Positions 11,301-22,348 of a stretch of DNA of 64,000 bases are shown here, piece by piece. Each line of letters begins with the position of its first letter. Position 1 is the stretch's first letter. The stretch is taken from assembly GCF_947507565.1 (NCBI RefSeq), contig NC_089192.1, positions 806,001-870,000 of the forward strand, written 5' to 3'. The position numbers were made by a program, and so were the translations under genes. Under the pieces are notes generated by a model that was given only the letters and a program-made list of their open reading frames with translations, had not been told where the DNA came from and did not search any database. Source of the stretch: Oscarella lobularis (lineage: Eukaryota > Porifera > Homoscleromorpha > Homosclerophorida > Oscarellidae).

Positions 11301-12824
11301 TAGCCGTATGATGAATTTATATTAGAATTAATTCTTGTGGTTATTCATTTTTCTGTAGGGCGATGTTCCGGCTGCTCGCACCCTGTTGGCTATGGCGTTT
11401 AAAGCGAATCCTAATAGTGAGGACATTTGGCTGGCTGCCATTAAGTTGGAGTCGGAAAACAATGAGTATCAAAGAGCAAGGTCATGAGACAATTATCTGG
11501 GATTCTTTGACGATGATTTGTTGTCTCTAGGCTGCTTTTGCAAAAGGCGAGAACCAGCTGCCCAACGCAGAGGGTATTCGTGGTATTGATCGTCTCAATA
11601 GAACAATACATATTATTTTCCTAAGGTTTTGATGAAATCTGCAAAATTGGAATGGCTGTTAGAGAGACTAGAAGAGGTATGACAATCCACAACTGAGGCC
11701 AAGAAATAGAGACTATCTTCTCCATCTCAGGCGAAAGAACTCGTCATGGAAGGCCTAAAAGTCTATCCAGACTTCGACAAGGCAATCTCATAATAAAATA
11801 TTGATTAATATCATTTTGTTATTGAAACAGCTTTGGATGATGAGAGGGCAGATTGCCGAAGAGCAGGGCAACGCGGAGAAGGCACGAGAGCACTACACTT
11901 TGGGCGTAAGAGAGCTTCTAAGGATTGTCATTTTCTACGTTTACGTTTCCTTTTGTCAGCTTCGAAAGTGTCCCCAATCCATACCCCTTTGGCTTCTTCT
12001 ATCGAAGCTCGAACAAAAAGCCGGGAATGTGACCAAAGCGCGTTCTGTTTTGGAAAACGCTCGTCAAAAGAATCCGAAAAATCCTAAACTATGGTACAAT
12101 ACTAATGTACCCCTCGTAAAGGCCCCCCTCCTTTCTATTTCTCCTTATGATAGGATGGCAGCGATCGAAATCGAACTGGCGAGCGATCAAAAGAGCGTCG
12201 CGCGTTCGATGATGGCCAAAGCGATTCAAGATTGTCCCAAGGCTGGTCTGCTTTGGGCCGAAGCGATTTTTCTCGAACCGCGGCCGCAGCGAAAGACGAA
12301 GAGCGTCGACGCGTTAAAGAAGTGCGAGCACGATCCGTTCGTACTGCTCGCCGTTGCAAAGTAAGGAGTGGAAGGCTTAGAGGCCGCGGTTTCCGTAAGG
12401 GGACCCCCCCCCCGATTCGTGTTTCAGGCTTTTCTGGTCGGAAAGAAAGATCACGAAAGCAAGAGAGTGGCTCAATAGGTAAGAAACAGGCAAAGGGGAT
12501 CGCGAAATGACACGCTGCCCAATTCAGAGCCGTGAAAATCGAGCCGGATTTCGGCGACGCGTGGGCCTGTTTCTATCGTTTCGAATTACAGTACGGAACG
12601 GAGGTAAATCGGCATGTCCTGGTAGTGGGAAGGGAAGGGGGATATTCCGACGTCGCTTTTCATTTCGCTAGGCGCAGCAGAGGGGAATTTTAGAGCGCTG
12701 CGTGCAAGCGGAGCCCCGTCACGGCGACCAGTGGACGGCTGTGTCGAAGAACATCAAGAACTGGCGTCTGAGAACGGACAGTCTGCTGCCGCTCGTTGCG
12801 AAGCGACTCTCCATCCCGACGTAG
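5334..12824 (+). CDS. PRPF6: Pre-mRNA processing factor 6 (U5 snRNP / tri-snRNP bridge)
   Basis: PRPF6 joins U5 to U4/U6 in the tri-snRNP. The N-terminus reads [20 protein letters not shown], then [34 protein letters not shown] and [12 protein letters not shown], matching PRPF6 closely. The HAT/TPR array follows: [75 protein letters not shown] and more, to [21 protein letters not shown] and the C-terminal ELQYGTE and [11 protein letters not shown]. The gene ends at KRLSIPT, full length at roughly 930 residues in about 20 exons. Introns are mostly 45-65 bp, except one of 3,360 bp (7540-10899) built of minisatellite. Two introns (11151-11211, 11782-11830) must start with GC. A third candidate (6191-6244) is in frame and could be retained. 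Confidence 0.95.
7634..10845 (+). repeat. 49-bp minisatellite array in a PRPF6 intron
   Basis: About 65 tandem units of 48-50 bp fill nearly all of one PRPF6 intron. Each unit has a 14-bp palindrome TGTAATTTATTACA, then GGAGAGAAC or ATAGAGAAC, then a GTTGGCCAGTCCCATG-type segment and TAATTTTCC. The two subtypes (CAGGAG and CAATAG) often alternate. Rare variants such as TGTATTACAATAG, GTTATTACAATAG and ATGACAATAG recur exactly 1,022 bp apart, so the array has a higher-order duplication. The first and last units are partial. No coding potential is supported; the open frame on the minus strand is only the repeat read through. Confidence 0.97.
8300..10343 (+). repeat. Higher-order tandem duplication, period about 1,022 bp
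   Basis: Marker variants inside the minisatellite repeat with one spacing: 8321 and 9343 (TGTATTACA), 8611 and 9633 (TATATTACA), 8903 and 9925 (GTTATTACA), 9197 and 10219 (TATGACA). About 21 basic units were therefore copied together as one block. Outer limits are approximate. Confidence 0.85.
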
Positions 12825-13238
12825 TACATAGCCGTGCACGTGCATTGTTCTTGGAAGGTGCTAGAACCCCCAAATCGTAATCCATATATGGTCAGAACTG
12901 CATAAACAGACACGCCCATCGTAAGCGAAAGGAAGAGCGATGGCGATCTCTGAGCCTTTTCCCGTTCTTTTCCTGTACCGAGTTGATCTAAAAACAAACG
13001 CATTGGACCGAATAACGCGAATAGACGTCGAATAGACGTCGAATAGGCATAGGCAGCGATCGTATTGGAGAAGACAAAAGAAAGACGACGATCTAGTACA
13101 AAAAACAATGCCACAGAGCCAAATTCAAAACTACATATAAAGTCAAAGCAAAGAAAAAAGGAGAAAGGAAAAGACAAGAGAGTTCAAAAAGCAGACACGA
13201 CGGTTTCTTTTTTCGATTCTCGGTGCAAAGGGGTTCTC
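12825..13238. other. Convergent intergenic spacer
   Basis: Lies between the stops of PRPF6 (plus) and the 73-aa protein gene (minus), so it should hold two 3' ends. It contains a small GACGTCGAATA direct repeat near 13023-13046 and an A-rich tract at 13060-13190. No gene is seen; the minus-strand open frame is low-complexity read-through. Confidence 0.5.
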
Positions 13239-13460
13239 TTACACGGCTTTCGCCTCAGCGGCGACTTTTTGCGCCTCTGTTCTGTTCTGAATTTCTAGAG
13301 AGTCCGCTCCAACGCTGCTGCTGCCGCCGACGCCCTTGCCGTATTTGAGATTGTCGCTCTTCAGCGCCTCCTTCTGCGCCGTCTGCGCTTCGATGTTTAG
13401 CGAGCCCGCCGAGTAGTCGGCGCCTTTTCCAGCATCACCCTTAATTTTTCCAAGTGGCAT
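13239..13460 (-). CDS. Small hydrophilic protein, 73 aa, function unknown
   Basis: An uninterrupted frame with an ATG at 13460 gives a 73-residue protein rich in Ala, Gly, Lys, Ser and Glu. It has no membrane segment or signal peptide. Two similar halves can be seen: AGSLNIEAQTAQKEA and ADSLEIQNRTEAQKVA, separated by a Gly/Ser-rich piece with KYGKGVGG. The composition recalls unstructured stress proteins, but I do not recognise a family. It faces SMNDC1 head to head, with 182 bp between starts. Codon use resembles that of the neighbours, and the internal repeat supports it being real. Confidence 0.55.
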   Translation of the reverse strand: MPLGKIKGDAGKGADYSAGSLNIEAQTAQKEALKSDNLKYGKGVGGSSSVGADSLEIQNRTEAQKVAAEAKAV

Positions 13461-13642
13461 TATGGCGAAGAGACAATGAGAGAACGGGAACGGGTCAACA
13501 AAACACACGAGAAGGCAACGCCCGATGAAGTGCGACTGCGTCCAAATACGGCGTTCTCGACCAATCAGCGCTCTTGCTCACTCCCACGTCACGTTCCTAC
13601 GAGTGACGTCAGGTTTTCGGGAGTAACGTGCGCATCGTAGAT

Positions 13643-14749
13643 ATGTCGTCCGCCGAATACGCCTCGAATTTAGCGAATCACAAAGCGCAACTGAAACAGG
13701 TGGCATTCGTAGAGATTCTACTATGACCTAGTATTCGCTTGTCGCCAGGTCGAAGCTGCTCTCGCAGCCGATCCGAAAAACGACGAGCTATTGAAGCTGA
13801 AGAGCAATATCGAGGCAAATTCCCTTACGCACGCGACTTTCTATCGTTCTCAGCGACGTTTCTCAACAATAGGAAGTGATCAAACTCACGCAGGATCTCG
13901 TTCAACTCAATTCGACGGTAGAAAACGTGTAACGTCAGATTTAGTCACGTGAGATCCTTTTCCAGACGCCTTCGGCGGCGGCGGCCGCATCTTTGGCACA
14001 AACGAACGAAGACGCATCATCAGCAACGAGCGCAGTCGCCTCAACAGGAATATGGTCAGTGGGAAGTTTATGCCAGGCAGTCTGGAGCAAGGATGGACAG
14101 TAATTAAATAAATAAATAAATAAATTAATTAAGATTTGATTTGATATTGTTTTTAGGTATTATGATTCTCAGATTACCGCTATTACGGGAGATGGAACGT
14201 GTAGCGTTTCGTTTGCTGGGTACGATTTTTTGGAGCGCGTTCAATTGGCTTCGCTTCGGCCGAGACGCGAGCAGCTTGGGTCGAGGAAGAGACACGCGGC
14301 CGAAGAGGGAATCAAATATCAGCACCAATCGAAATCTCGGTTTAGAATAATTAGTCGATTAGGGATATTTATTTTTTTATATGCGTGTTGGGGGAGTAGA
14401 GCCAAGAGGGAAGCGGAGAAGGAACATAAGAAGAAAAAGGCGCTGAAGAAGGCGGAAAAGATGAAAGTGATTGAAGACGAATTAGGAAAGGAGCAGGGTC
14501 GGTGGAAGTCGTTCAGCGGAAAGAGCGTTAAGCAAAAGGGCGGCTTTCTAAGCAGCAAGCAGAAAAGATCAATCTTTGCCTCTCCTGATTCAGTCACTGG
14601 AAGAGTAAGTATAAATAATAAATATGATTAGGCTATGTTACCATGGTCTCTACTTCAAAAAGGTTGGAGTGGGAACGTGTGGAACGGGCGGCAAGGAAAT
14701 GACTCAGTTTTTAAAACCAGAAACGTACAGGCGCGAAAATACTCTCTAA
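13643..14749 (+). CDS. SMNDC1: Survival motor neuron domain-containing protein 1 (splicing factor SPF30)
   Basis: A Tudor-domain splicing factor needed for tri-snRNP entry into the spliceosome. The spliced product runs MSSAEYASNLANHKAQLKQ, VEAALAADPKNDELLKLKS, then an Ala/Ser linker. The Tudor domain follows (WSVGSLCQAVWSKDGQYYDS, ITGDGTCSVSFAGYDF), then the basic HKKKKALKKAEKMK helix, KRSIFASPDSVTGRVGVGTC and GKEMTQFLKPETY near the end. Order and length match the animal protein (about 240 aa). The Tudor aromatic cage residues appear kept (W, Y, F, Y). The intron at 13815-13872 starts with GC (GAG|GCAAAT); no nearby GT keeps the frame. Confidence 0.93.
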
Positions 14750-14818
14750 ATAGAAAAATAAGGTATTTGCATACGGGAACGTTCGAGTCGGAGTCCTTGA
14801 GTTTTTCTCGCTCTTCTC

Positions 14819-17475
14819 ATGGCCTATCGCGATCAATTGCCCGCGCGATGGCTTCACTGTCCTCGCAAAGGAGAAATCGTTGCTGGTTCGTTCGCAAATC
14901 GTAGTCGCGTCGACGAGTTTCGGTTTTCCGCGTCACCTTAGGCAAATTTCTCCCGTTCAAAACGCTTCTCGACGATCGTTACGACGAAAAATTGCCCGAA
15001 GAGTATCGCTTTCAACTTCCTATGCTCGTGAGCTACGTGAACAGCAAGGGAGTAAGTTCTTTCGCTGATTATTGCAGTTACGGCATTATCTCTATTATAT
15101 CTCAGGCTCAACTGCGAATGATAATCGATTTAACGAAAACGAGACGATTTTACGATAGAAACGAAGTAGAAAAAAGCGGGATAATATACGCGAAATTAGA
15201 ATGCCAAGGGTATAGAGAAAACACGACGAAAAAAATTAAAACAATTTAATAATAATTAATTAAAAGACGCGACGAAACGCCGACTCCCGAGCAAGTTGCC
15301 ACGTTCGTTCAACTCGCCGACCAATGCTTCGTACGACACCCGGACGGAATTATTGGTACAAATATTTACCTTTTGAATATTCATATTGATTTTCTTCTAG
15401 GGGTTCATTGCACTCACGGCTTCAATAGAACCGGTTTTCTCATCATTGCCTATTTAATCGAAAGGCAGGGATGGAGGTGCGTTATTGGTTATTGGCAAAA
15501 AAAGTGACGTCATGTCGTTTCCTAACATTCTCTGCTTATAGTTTAGATGCGGCCGTACAGACTTTCATCAACGTAGATTATAGAGAATCATTTTTTTGTA
15601 TTATTATGTATTGATTTTTGGGTTCAGGCTCGACCTCCTGGAATCTATAAGGGCGAGTACTTGGAAGACCTGTGTCGTCGCTACGGGCCGGCGGAAACCG
15701 ACTTGGAGCCTCCGACGCTTCCTGATTGGTATGCAAAAGACAACGAAATTGTGGAGGACGACGACGATGGCGTTTCTCAAGCCAAAGAAGATCAGGCTGA
15801 CGTCAGAGGACGAAAAAGAAAACTGGTAAGGCGCAGACCATAAATATGTTAGTTCGTTTATTTGGGGGATTATTTAAAAGACCCTCCTTCTAACGAGGGA
15901 CTTCTTTTTTTTTTAATTAAGCCCACGACGAAATTCGTTGATGGTGTAAGCGGGATTAACGTCGTCGGAGACGATGACGAGTATTTACGTCTTCAAAGTG
16001 TCTGCCAGAAAATGTGTAAATGGGAAAAGTATGAGTAGGCAATTAAATAAATATGTCACGTGAGATTGAAACTCGTCTCGCTGCCGAAGGAGCGGATTTC
16101 CCGGTAGTCAGCCCGTTTCCATGGATACGAAAAACGTGAAATTTCTATTCCAAGCGCCATATCGAGTCAGTTGGAAAGCAGACGGAACAAGGCAAGGGCG
16201 GAAAAAAGAAAGGAATAGTGGTGTATTCATTAGTAATATATTATTAGGTACATGATGCTTATAGAGGAACGAGGCAAAGTCTTCATGTTCGATCGAGACC
16301 ACACTGTCTTCGCGGCGCCCCAGTTCACATTCCCCCGTCGCAAATATCCAGATCAACATATCAAAAATACACTAGTAGATGGAGTACGTGAGAGCGCGCG
16401 CACACACACACACATAAGGCCAGTGAGACGTAAATCGCTTTAGGAAATGGTTTTCGATAAAGACGGAGATCACGTCACTCCGCGATATCTCATATACGAC
16501 ATCATAAAATTCGAAGTTCGCTTAATTAAGTAAACTATTCATTTGCATGACGACGACGCGTTGCTATAGGATCAAAGCGTCGACAAGGTCAATCACGCGC
16601 TTCGTCTCGAATGCGTACAGAAGGAAATAATCGAGCCGAGAGTGAGCGCCGTACGTTTTTTCTCCCTCTCTCTCTCCTCTCCTAGTAGTCCTTATAAAAT
16701 CTTAGGAGAAAGCTGGTAGACTCAATAAATCGAAGGAACCGTTTCGGATACGACTCAAGGCGTTTTGGGACGCGTCGCAGACGAAGAAGGCAAGGAGACG
16801 TTTTGCTAATTCAATCAAGGCAACGTCGAAATCTTTTAAAAATAGGTTTTGGACAACGTAGTGCCTCATCTCGGTCACGAAAATGACGGGCTCATATTTA
16901 GCCCCGCTAAAGAGGTAAATAGAGATCTAAAATTCTCATTGTTCTATCTCTACTTTATTTTTAGCCATACATTGCTGGTCAGTGTGATACGTTGCTGAAG
17001 TGGAAACCGCCCGAATTGAATAGCGTCGACTTTCGACTCAAAGTCGTAAAGGAAAATAAACTAGGGTACCTTACACCGGACAGGGTAATTGACTTTATAT
17101 TCTCCCTTTCCTCCCCAAGGGAATTGCCTCGTACGTATGGGCAATTATTCGTCGGCGGCTATCGCGATCCTGTGAGCGAGCTCGAGCTGACGAAGGAGAC
17201 GAAGCAGTTGGACGGGAAAATTGTCGAGTGCATGTGGGAAGCGCCGAATCGAAAGTGGAAGTTCATGCGCGTTCGAGAGGATAAATCATATCCAAACAGC
17301 CACAAAACGGCCATAGGTATATATATGTACATGATTAGATGGAGATTGAGCAGGGAGGAGCTTGTGTTTCCTAGCTGTGTGTACCAGCATAGAACAGCCG
17401 TTGACCAAAGAAGCTCTACTCAAGGTAATCGATAGTCGGACGCAGTATGCCAAATCCAAACAAGCGAGCAGCTAA
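14819..17475 (+). CDS. RNGTT: mRNA capping enzyme: RNA triphosphatase + guanylyltransferase
   Basis: Bifunctional nuclear enzyme that caps nascent mRNA. The N-terminal triphosphatase domain starts [19 protein letters not shown] and has the cysteine-phosphatase loop [10 protein letters not shown] (Cys nucleophile, Arg). Then comes [15 protein letters not shown]. The guanylyltransferase domain follows with the lysine motif WKADGTRYM (Lys forms the GMP adduct), [30 protein letters not shown] and [16 protein letters not shown]. The OB-fold part is FVGGYRD, IVECMWE and [14 protein letters not shown]. About 13 introns are present. Two (16192-16247, inside the KADGTR motif, and 16790-16845) start with GCAAGG. 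The short 17066-17119 intron is in frame. Polyadenylation-like GAATAAA lies about 20 bp after the stop. Confidence 0.95.
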
Positions 17476-17615
17476 ATGAATTTTTTTGTAAAGTGAATAA
17501 AGCACTAGTAGGGCGGCACGTGTAGAATAAATACGGCGTATTATTTATTCGTTTGTTTAGATTCCCGACTTAGCGCCACGAACCCGGATGTCTTGACTAG
17601 ATCAAAGGAGAAAAA

Positions 17616-20110
17616 ATGACGGCGCATCTGTTATCGCTAATCCTCGCCATCCACGTCGTTCGTACGGCCTCGACAACATCCCCCCAGTGCGAACGACTCG
17701 CGACGCGCTCGTGCTTCCCCGACGAACCGACGCTCGCGCACAACTACACGTCGATCGCGCTCGTGTCCGATTCGCGAACGCAGGCGGACGTCGACGCGAA
17801 TCTCAATCGCTGGTACGGTCTACGTTTCGTCGGCGCGTGCTGGCGTCACGCGGCGCCTTTTCTCTGCGCCCTTTACAAACCGCCGTGCGATCTCGCGACG
17901 AATCGAATCGATTCGCGACCGTGTCGCGACGCGTGCGAACGAACGAAAGCGAATTGCGCCGTCGTGGAAACGTCCGACGACGGGTGGCCCGATTTCACTA
18001 ACTGTTCGCTCTTTTTACCGTGTCGCGAGAACGAGACATTCGTAAGTGAACGTTTTTCTCGTCTAGCGTCGCGCTAAACGATCGTTTTCGGGTTTTTTTT
18101 TTTATGATGATGACAGGTTGCCAACGCGACGGGAACGAACGTCTCGTGTCCGTGTCCGCTCGTGCGCGCGCGCGATCGCGATCACTGGTATCGCGAGTGG
18201 ACGGGATGCGGACTCCAGTGCGACAATCCCGTGTTCGATTCGGACGAAGCGCGCACCGTGCGCATCGTCGTCGCCACGCTGGGATCCGTCTGCTTTGTCT
18301 GCACATTTTTTACACTGGTGAGAATTTAGAAAACACACTTAATTAATTAATTAACTTAATTAATTAATTAATGTTGTATTGAGGGGGAAGGGGCTCTGAC
18401 GTAATGACACCTGGACACGTTTTAAATTAATCTCCTATCTTACACTATTACTCCTTCCTAGTTGACTTTTTTGATTGATTGGAAACGTCAGAGTCAGTAT
18501 CCCGTTGTCATAATTTTCTACATGGACGCTTGCTTTTGCATCGGATCGCTCGCTTGGCTCTCCCAATTCCTTCCCAATGCGAGACACAGCTACATATGCC
18601 GAGACGACAATACGGCTCGTCTATTAGCACCAACGTAAGAAGCAAATAAAGAAATACATACGTTTATTATATATACTTCTCCCCTCTCAGGGAGTTATCT
18701 GACGTTGCCTGCGTCATCGTTTTTGCCTTGATCTATTTCTTCATGATGGCTACCGTCCTGTGGTTCGTTATCCTCGCCTACGCGTGGGACGTCTCCTTCC
18801 AATCCCTTCACATTCCCGCCCCGTGCAACGGGGACTTGCTCAAGGAAAGGGGCCCCTATTTTCACGCCATAGCCTGGACTCTACCCGGTATCAAAACAAT
18901 ACTAATCATCGCTCTGGGAGAAGTACGTTCCCTCGATATAGATATAAATAGTTCTTCGAGCGATGTTGTTTTCATTAGGTCGACGGAAATTCTCTAAGTG
19001 GCGTCTGCTTCGTTGGCTATGAGAATCTAGTGATGAGAGCCTACTTTGTGTGGGGTCCTCTTGGGGTCTATTTGATTGTTGGAGGAATTTTTCTCGTCAG
19101 AGGCAAGTCATTTCGTGATTCAAGTTGAATAGAGAGAACACATGTATGCGTATAGGATTAATTAAACTTATTCGATTGAATGCGGAGAAGGTGAATAGTG
19201 TAGCGGGAACGTCTTCGAAGTTGTTAAGGGCTACAATACTCAGAATAGGTGAGACCGATTTCCATTATAAATCGTGGGCCTTGATATATCATAATTCTTC
19301 TAGGTGTTTTTGCGTTTTTGGCTTTCGTATTTTCTCTATTGACGTTTGCGTCGAATTTGTACGACTATTACTATCAACCCCAGTGGGAAAAAGACTTTGA
19401 AGACTACGTCTCGTAAGTCGGCGCTCGCTTTTAGAGGTTTAGAACTCTAGAGAGTCCATCTTTAGTTGCAAGACGCTAAGCTTGAATTTGACGGCCGAAG
19501 AGAGGTGTAATTTCGAGGACGTGAATTCGGACAAAGGAGAATGCGTCTTGGCGTCGAAACCGAACGTGAACATGATCATTATGCAGCTGTGCGCCATGTT
19601 TCTGTGCGGCGTCGCCATCAGCACGTGGGTAATAACGCCGGCAGCGGGACGAGCGTGGAAGAAACTTTGTCAGAGGTAAGAGAAAGGGGTTAGACCATAG
19701 ACCACGTCCTTAGCGAGATGATGTAATATAAGAGCGCATACACGTACGTCATTTATGCAGAACTTCCTCTCAGTACGCGCATATGACGACGGCGGCCTTG
19801 CGCAGTAGTATTGGCACAGGCCTCCTTTGCATCATATGTTTCTTTAGAAAGAAACAGACGACGTCGTCGCGTGGACGTCATCGACTCTTTCCGAGCTCTC
19901 GGTCAGTGTAGTCGTAGTCTCGCTAGACGCGCTTGTCATCAGGTTTAATTTCTTAGAGTCGGTCCTGCTCCTCTTTCCGCCAACGTCCCGCCTCCCATTC
20001 AACTCACTCACAGTTCAACGGTAATTACGACTGACAGTGGAGTCCACATGGGGGAAGGGAGCAGCGTTTTCACTCGCGTAAGCGGCAATAGCAGTATCAA
20101 TACGTTTTAA
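17616..20110 (+). CDS. SMO: Smoothened-like seven-transmembrane Hedgehog transducer
   Basis: Class F receptor. A signal peptide precedes a Frizzled-type cysteine-rich domain in the Smoothened form: [44 protein letters not shown]. The linker has the [10 protein letters not shown] segment typical of Smoothened. The seven helices include [52 protein letters not shown] and [17 protein letters not shown]. These match SMO better than Frizzled (no KTxxxW after helix 7). About ten introns are present; 19103-19155 starts GCAAGT. The C-tail after helix 7 is only about 90 residues and lacks the long Arg/Ser-rich tail of vertebrates. Splicing of the last two exons is less certain. Confidence 0.88.
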
Positions 20111-20229
20111 GAATTTTTATTTGATTGATTACTTAATTAATTAATTAAATCCCTGCTGAACTAGCAACAGACTTGATCGCATTTTTTAGCTGTTACACTT
20201 TGTTAATTATTAGAAAGTTGATTAATTAA

Positions 20230-21000
20230 TTAGAGGAGATTCAAGTGCCCTGTAACCGTATCCACTTCACTCGTTTTCCCAGCTATAGCAACAACAGTGA
20301 GAGTACCGCTTGGTATCTAAGGGACGATAGGATTTCAATAGGAATGGGTTCTGGTATACAGTGCAGTACCTCTGTTTTGCCTGCATCTCGTATTGTGCTT
20401 GTTATGAGTCGAAGCTGTTCGGCTTTTTCCACAAGCGCTTCGAGTTCTCCCACTGACTGGCCTTTGAGAACAATCTTCGTCTCTCTGTACGCGTATAAGA
20501 GACTTGATTTTATATTTATTTATTTATTTACCCAGTTGTCTGCCAAGAGACAATAAATTGATGATGGGGATGATCGAAGGGTTTTGTCGCTGCGTTTCGA
20601 TAGAGGTCCACGGCCGCGTGGGCCACCTGAGCGGCCGTTTTGCCGCAGCTCATACCGAGCGACGAATTGACGACGAAAATCATTTTACACGACGTCACGT
20701 GAGAGGAGGATACTATTACTTCCTGTGGGGAGAAAAAGTCAACTTGACAAGTGCATAAAATAAGCGCGAGGGTTTACGTCGAGGGGGGAGTCTAATGTAG
20801 GATCGTCCATGTGATTGAAAACCCATTCTGCGGCTTGATCCGCGCTCTCGTTGCCCGTATAATAAAGTCCCTTTGTAGAGTCCGATTTTTATAGGCAGCT
20901 GTCATTTTTTTTCGAATCTGACTTTTTCTGCTGCGTTGCCCGAAATGCCTATTGATCGTAGGCCCTCCATTGCCGTAGGATTCGGCTTCCACGAAGCCAT
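20230..21000 (-). CDS. UBA domain + peptidyl-tRNA hydrolase 2 protein
   Basis: Four or five exons on the minus strand. Exons 1-2 give a UBA domain (MEGLRSIGISGNAAEKGLYY, TGNESADQAAEWVFNHMDD). The rest is a complete PTH2 fold: CKMIFVVNSSLGMSCGKTAAQ, VAHAAVDLYR, TKIVLKGQSVGELEALVEKA, TSTIRDAGKTEIPSGT and a terminal VTGHLNLL. PTH2 enzymes release peptidyl-tRNA, and animal PTRH2 (Bit1) sits on mitochondria. Here the N-terminal membrane anchor of PTRH2 is replaced by a UBA domain, suggesting a link to ubiquitin. The active-site Lys of GMxxGK and the Asp of RDAG are kept. It is divergent from RPS8, with 58 bp between start codons. Confidence 0.85.
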
Positions 21001-21058
21001 TTCTAACGCGCGTAGTTTATCGCGTGCACGCATGCGTTAAGACGATCCGCCGTCCAAC

Positions 21059-22037
21059 ATGGGTGAGGAGCGAATCCGCGATTTTCTTTGCGATCCCATC
21101 CCTCGCGAGAGCGCCAGCGATCGTCGCGTCCTCGCAACATGACGCGCTCGTAATCTCTCTCCTTCGTGATAGGTATATCACGCGATTCGTGGCACAAGCG
21201 ACGAAACACGGGCGGTCACAAGAACCCGCTTCGAAAGAAGCGCAAATTCGAGCTCGGACGCCCGCCAGCGAACACGAGAGTAAGCCAAAAAAAGCCGTCT
21301 CGTCGCACTCGCGATAGCGCGCGATCTAGATCGGCGCGAAACGAATCCACACGGTCCGAACGCGCGGCGGCAACGAAAAACGCCGCGGTCTTCGCCTCGA
21401 AAACGGAAACTATTCTTGGGGCTCCGAAGGCAAGTAGAAAAAACCGTCGCAAATTCGAAAAAAAAAAACAACTCTCAATTTTTAGCAATCACGCGAAAAT
21501 CCCGTATAATCGACGTAGTCTACAACGCGAGCAACAACGAGTTGGTTCGCACGAAGACGCTCGTGAAGAACTGCATCGTTCAAGTCGACAGTACGCCGTT
21601 TCGACAGTGGTTCGAAACGCACTACTGCGTGACGCTCGGACGAAAGAAACCCAAGCAACAGAAGGACAAAGAAGCTCAGGTTAGATAAGATTAAAATTGT
21701 AAATTATTTTTTTTCTTATGTTTTCTCTCAGGAACAGTCTCCGCAAGAACCCGATTTGAATAAGAAGAGATCGCGTCACGCCAAGGCTAAGATTGCGGCT
21801 AGGAAGCCCGGCTCGAAAGTGGATCCTCATCTAGAGGAGCAATTCGTCACAGGACGACTATATGGTTAGCTCCTAGGATTTAATTAATTAATAAAACCTT
21901 TTATTATTCGATTTCTTTTTTTTATAGCGTGCATTTCTTCGAGACCTGGACAGTGCGGGCGAGCGGACGGATACATTTTGGAGGGCAAGGAATTGGAATT
22001 CTACTTGAGAAAATTCAAGGCTAAGAAGGCGAAATAA
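21059..22037 (+). CDS. RPS8: 40S ribosomal protein S8 (eS8)
   Basis: The first coding exon is only four bases (ATG plus G, 21059-21062). It is followed by an intron beginning GTGAGG and then exon 2 ([20 protein letters not shown]). Later exons give [60 protein letters not shown] and [20 protein letters not shown], ending [10 protein letters not shown]. This is the eS8 sequence throughout. The intron at 21430-21485 starts GCAAGT. A long C-terminal extension typical of animals ([20 protein letters not shown]) is present. Gene start and PTH2-UBA start are 58 bp apart, implying a shared promoter. Polyadenylation-like AATAAA follows at about 22,090. Confidence 0.96.
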
Positions 22038-22348
22038 AGACCTTAGACTCGTTTTTGCTAGGCGAGCAGACGGGACGGGGGAGATCTCATAATAAAGAAT
22101 GTCTCAATTTCAATAAAGAAATCGTTGCGATGTCGGATTCGTTCAGGTAAATAATACGCAGTTGATTAAATAGGTTGATATCTTAGCGCGTGTTTGCATA
22201 CGATCATGAGTTGGCACAGGTCACAGGACCGGCCATGTGACGATTGATTATCATAATATGCAAATTGAACACACGTACATTCAAATGACAGCAGCAGCAC
22301 CAAAACAGGAACGAAACACCGTCTTTCTTTTTCTCCCCTTTATGACAT
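22038..22348. other. Convergent spacer
   Basis: Holds the 3' ends of RPS8 (plus) and of the first secreted protein gene (minus). AATAAA-type signals occur at about 22,090 and 22,111. No gene or repeat is seen. Confidence 0.5.

Noticed and set aside
12719-13177. 152-aa minus-strand frame after PRPF6
   Set aside because: It overlaps the last PRPF6 exon antisense and then runs through an A-rich tract, giving a Phe/Ser-rich low-complexity product.
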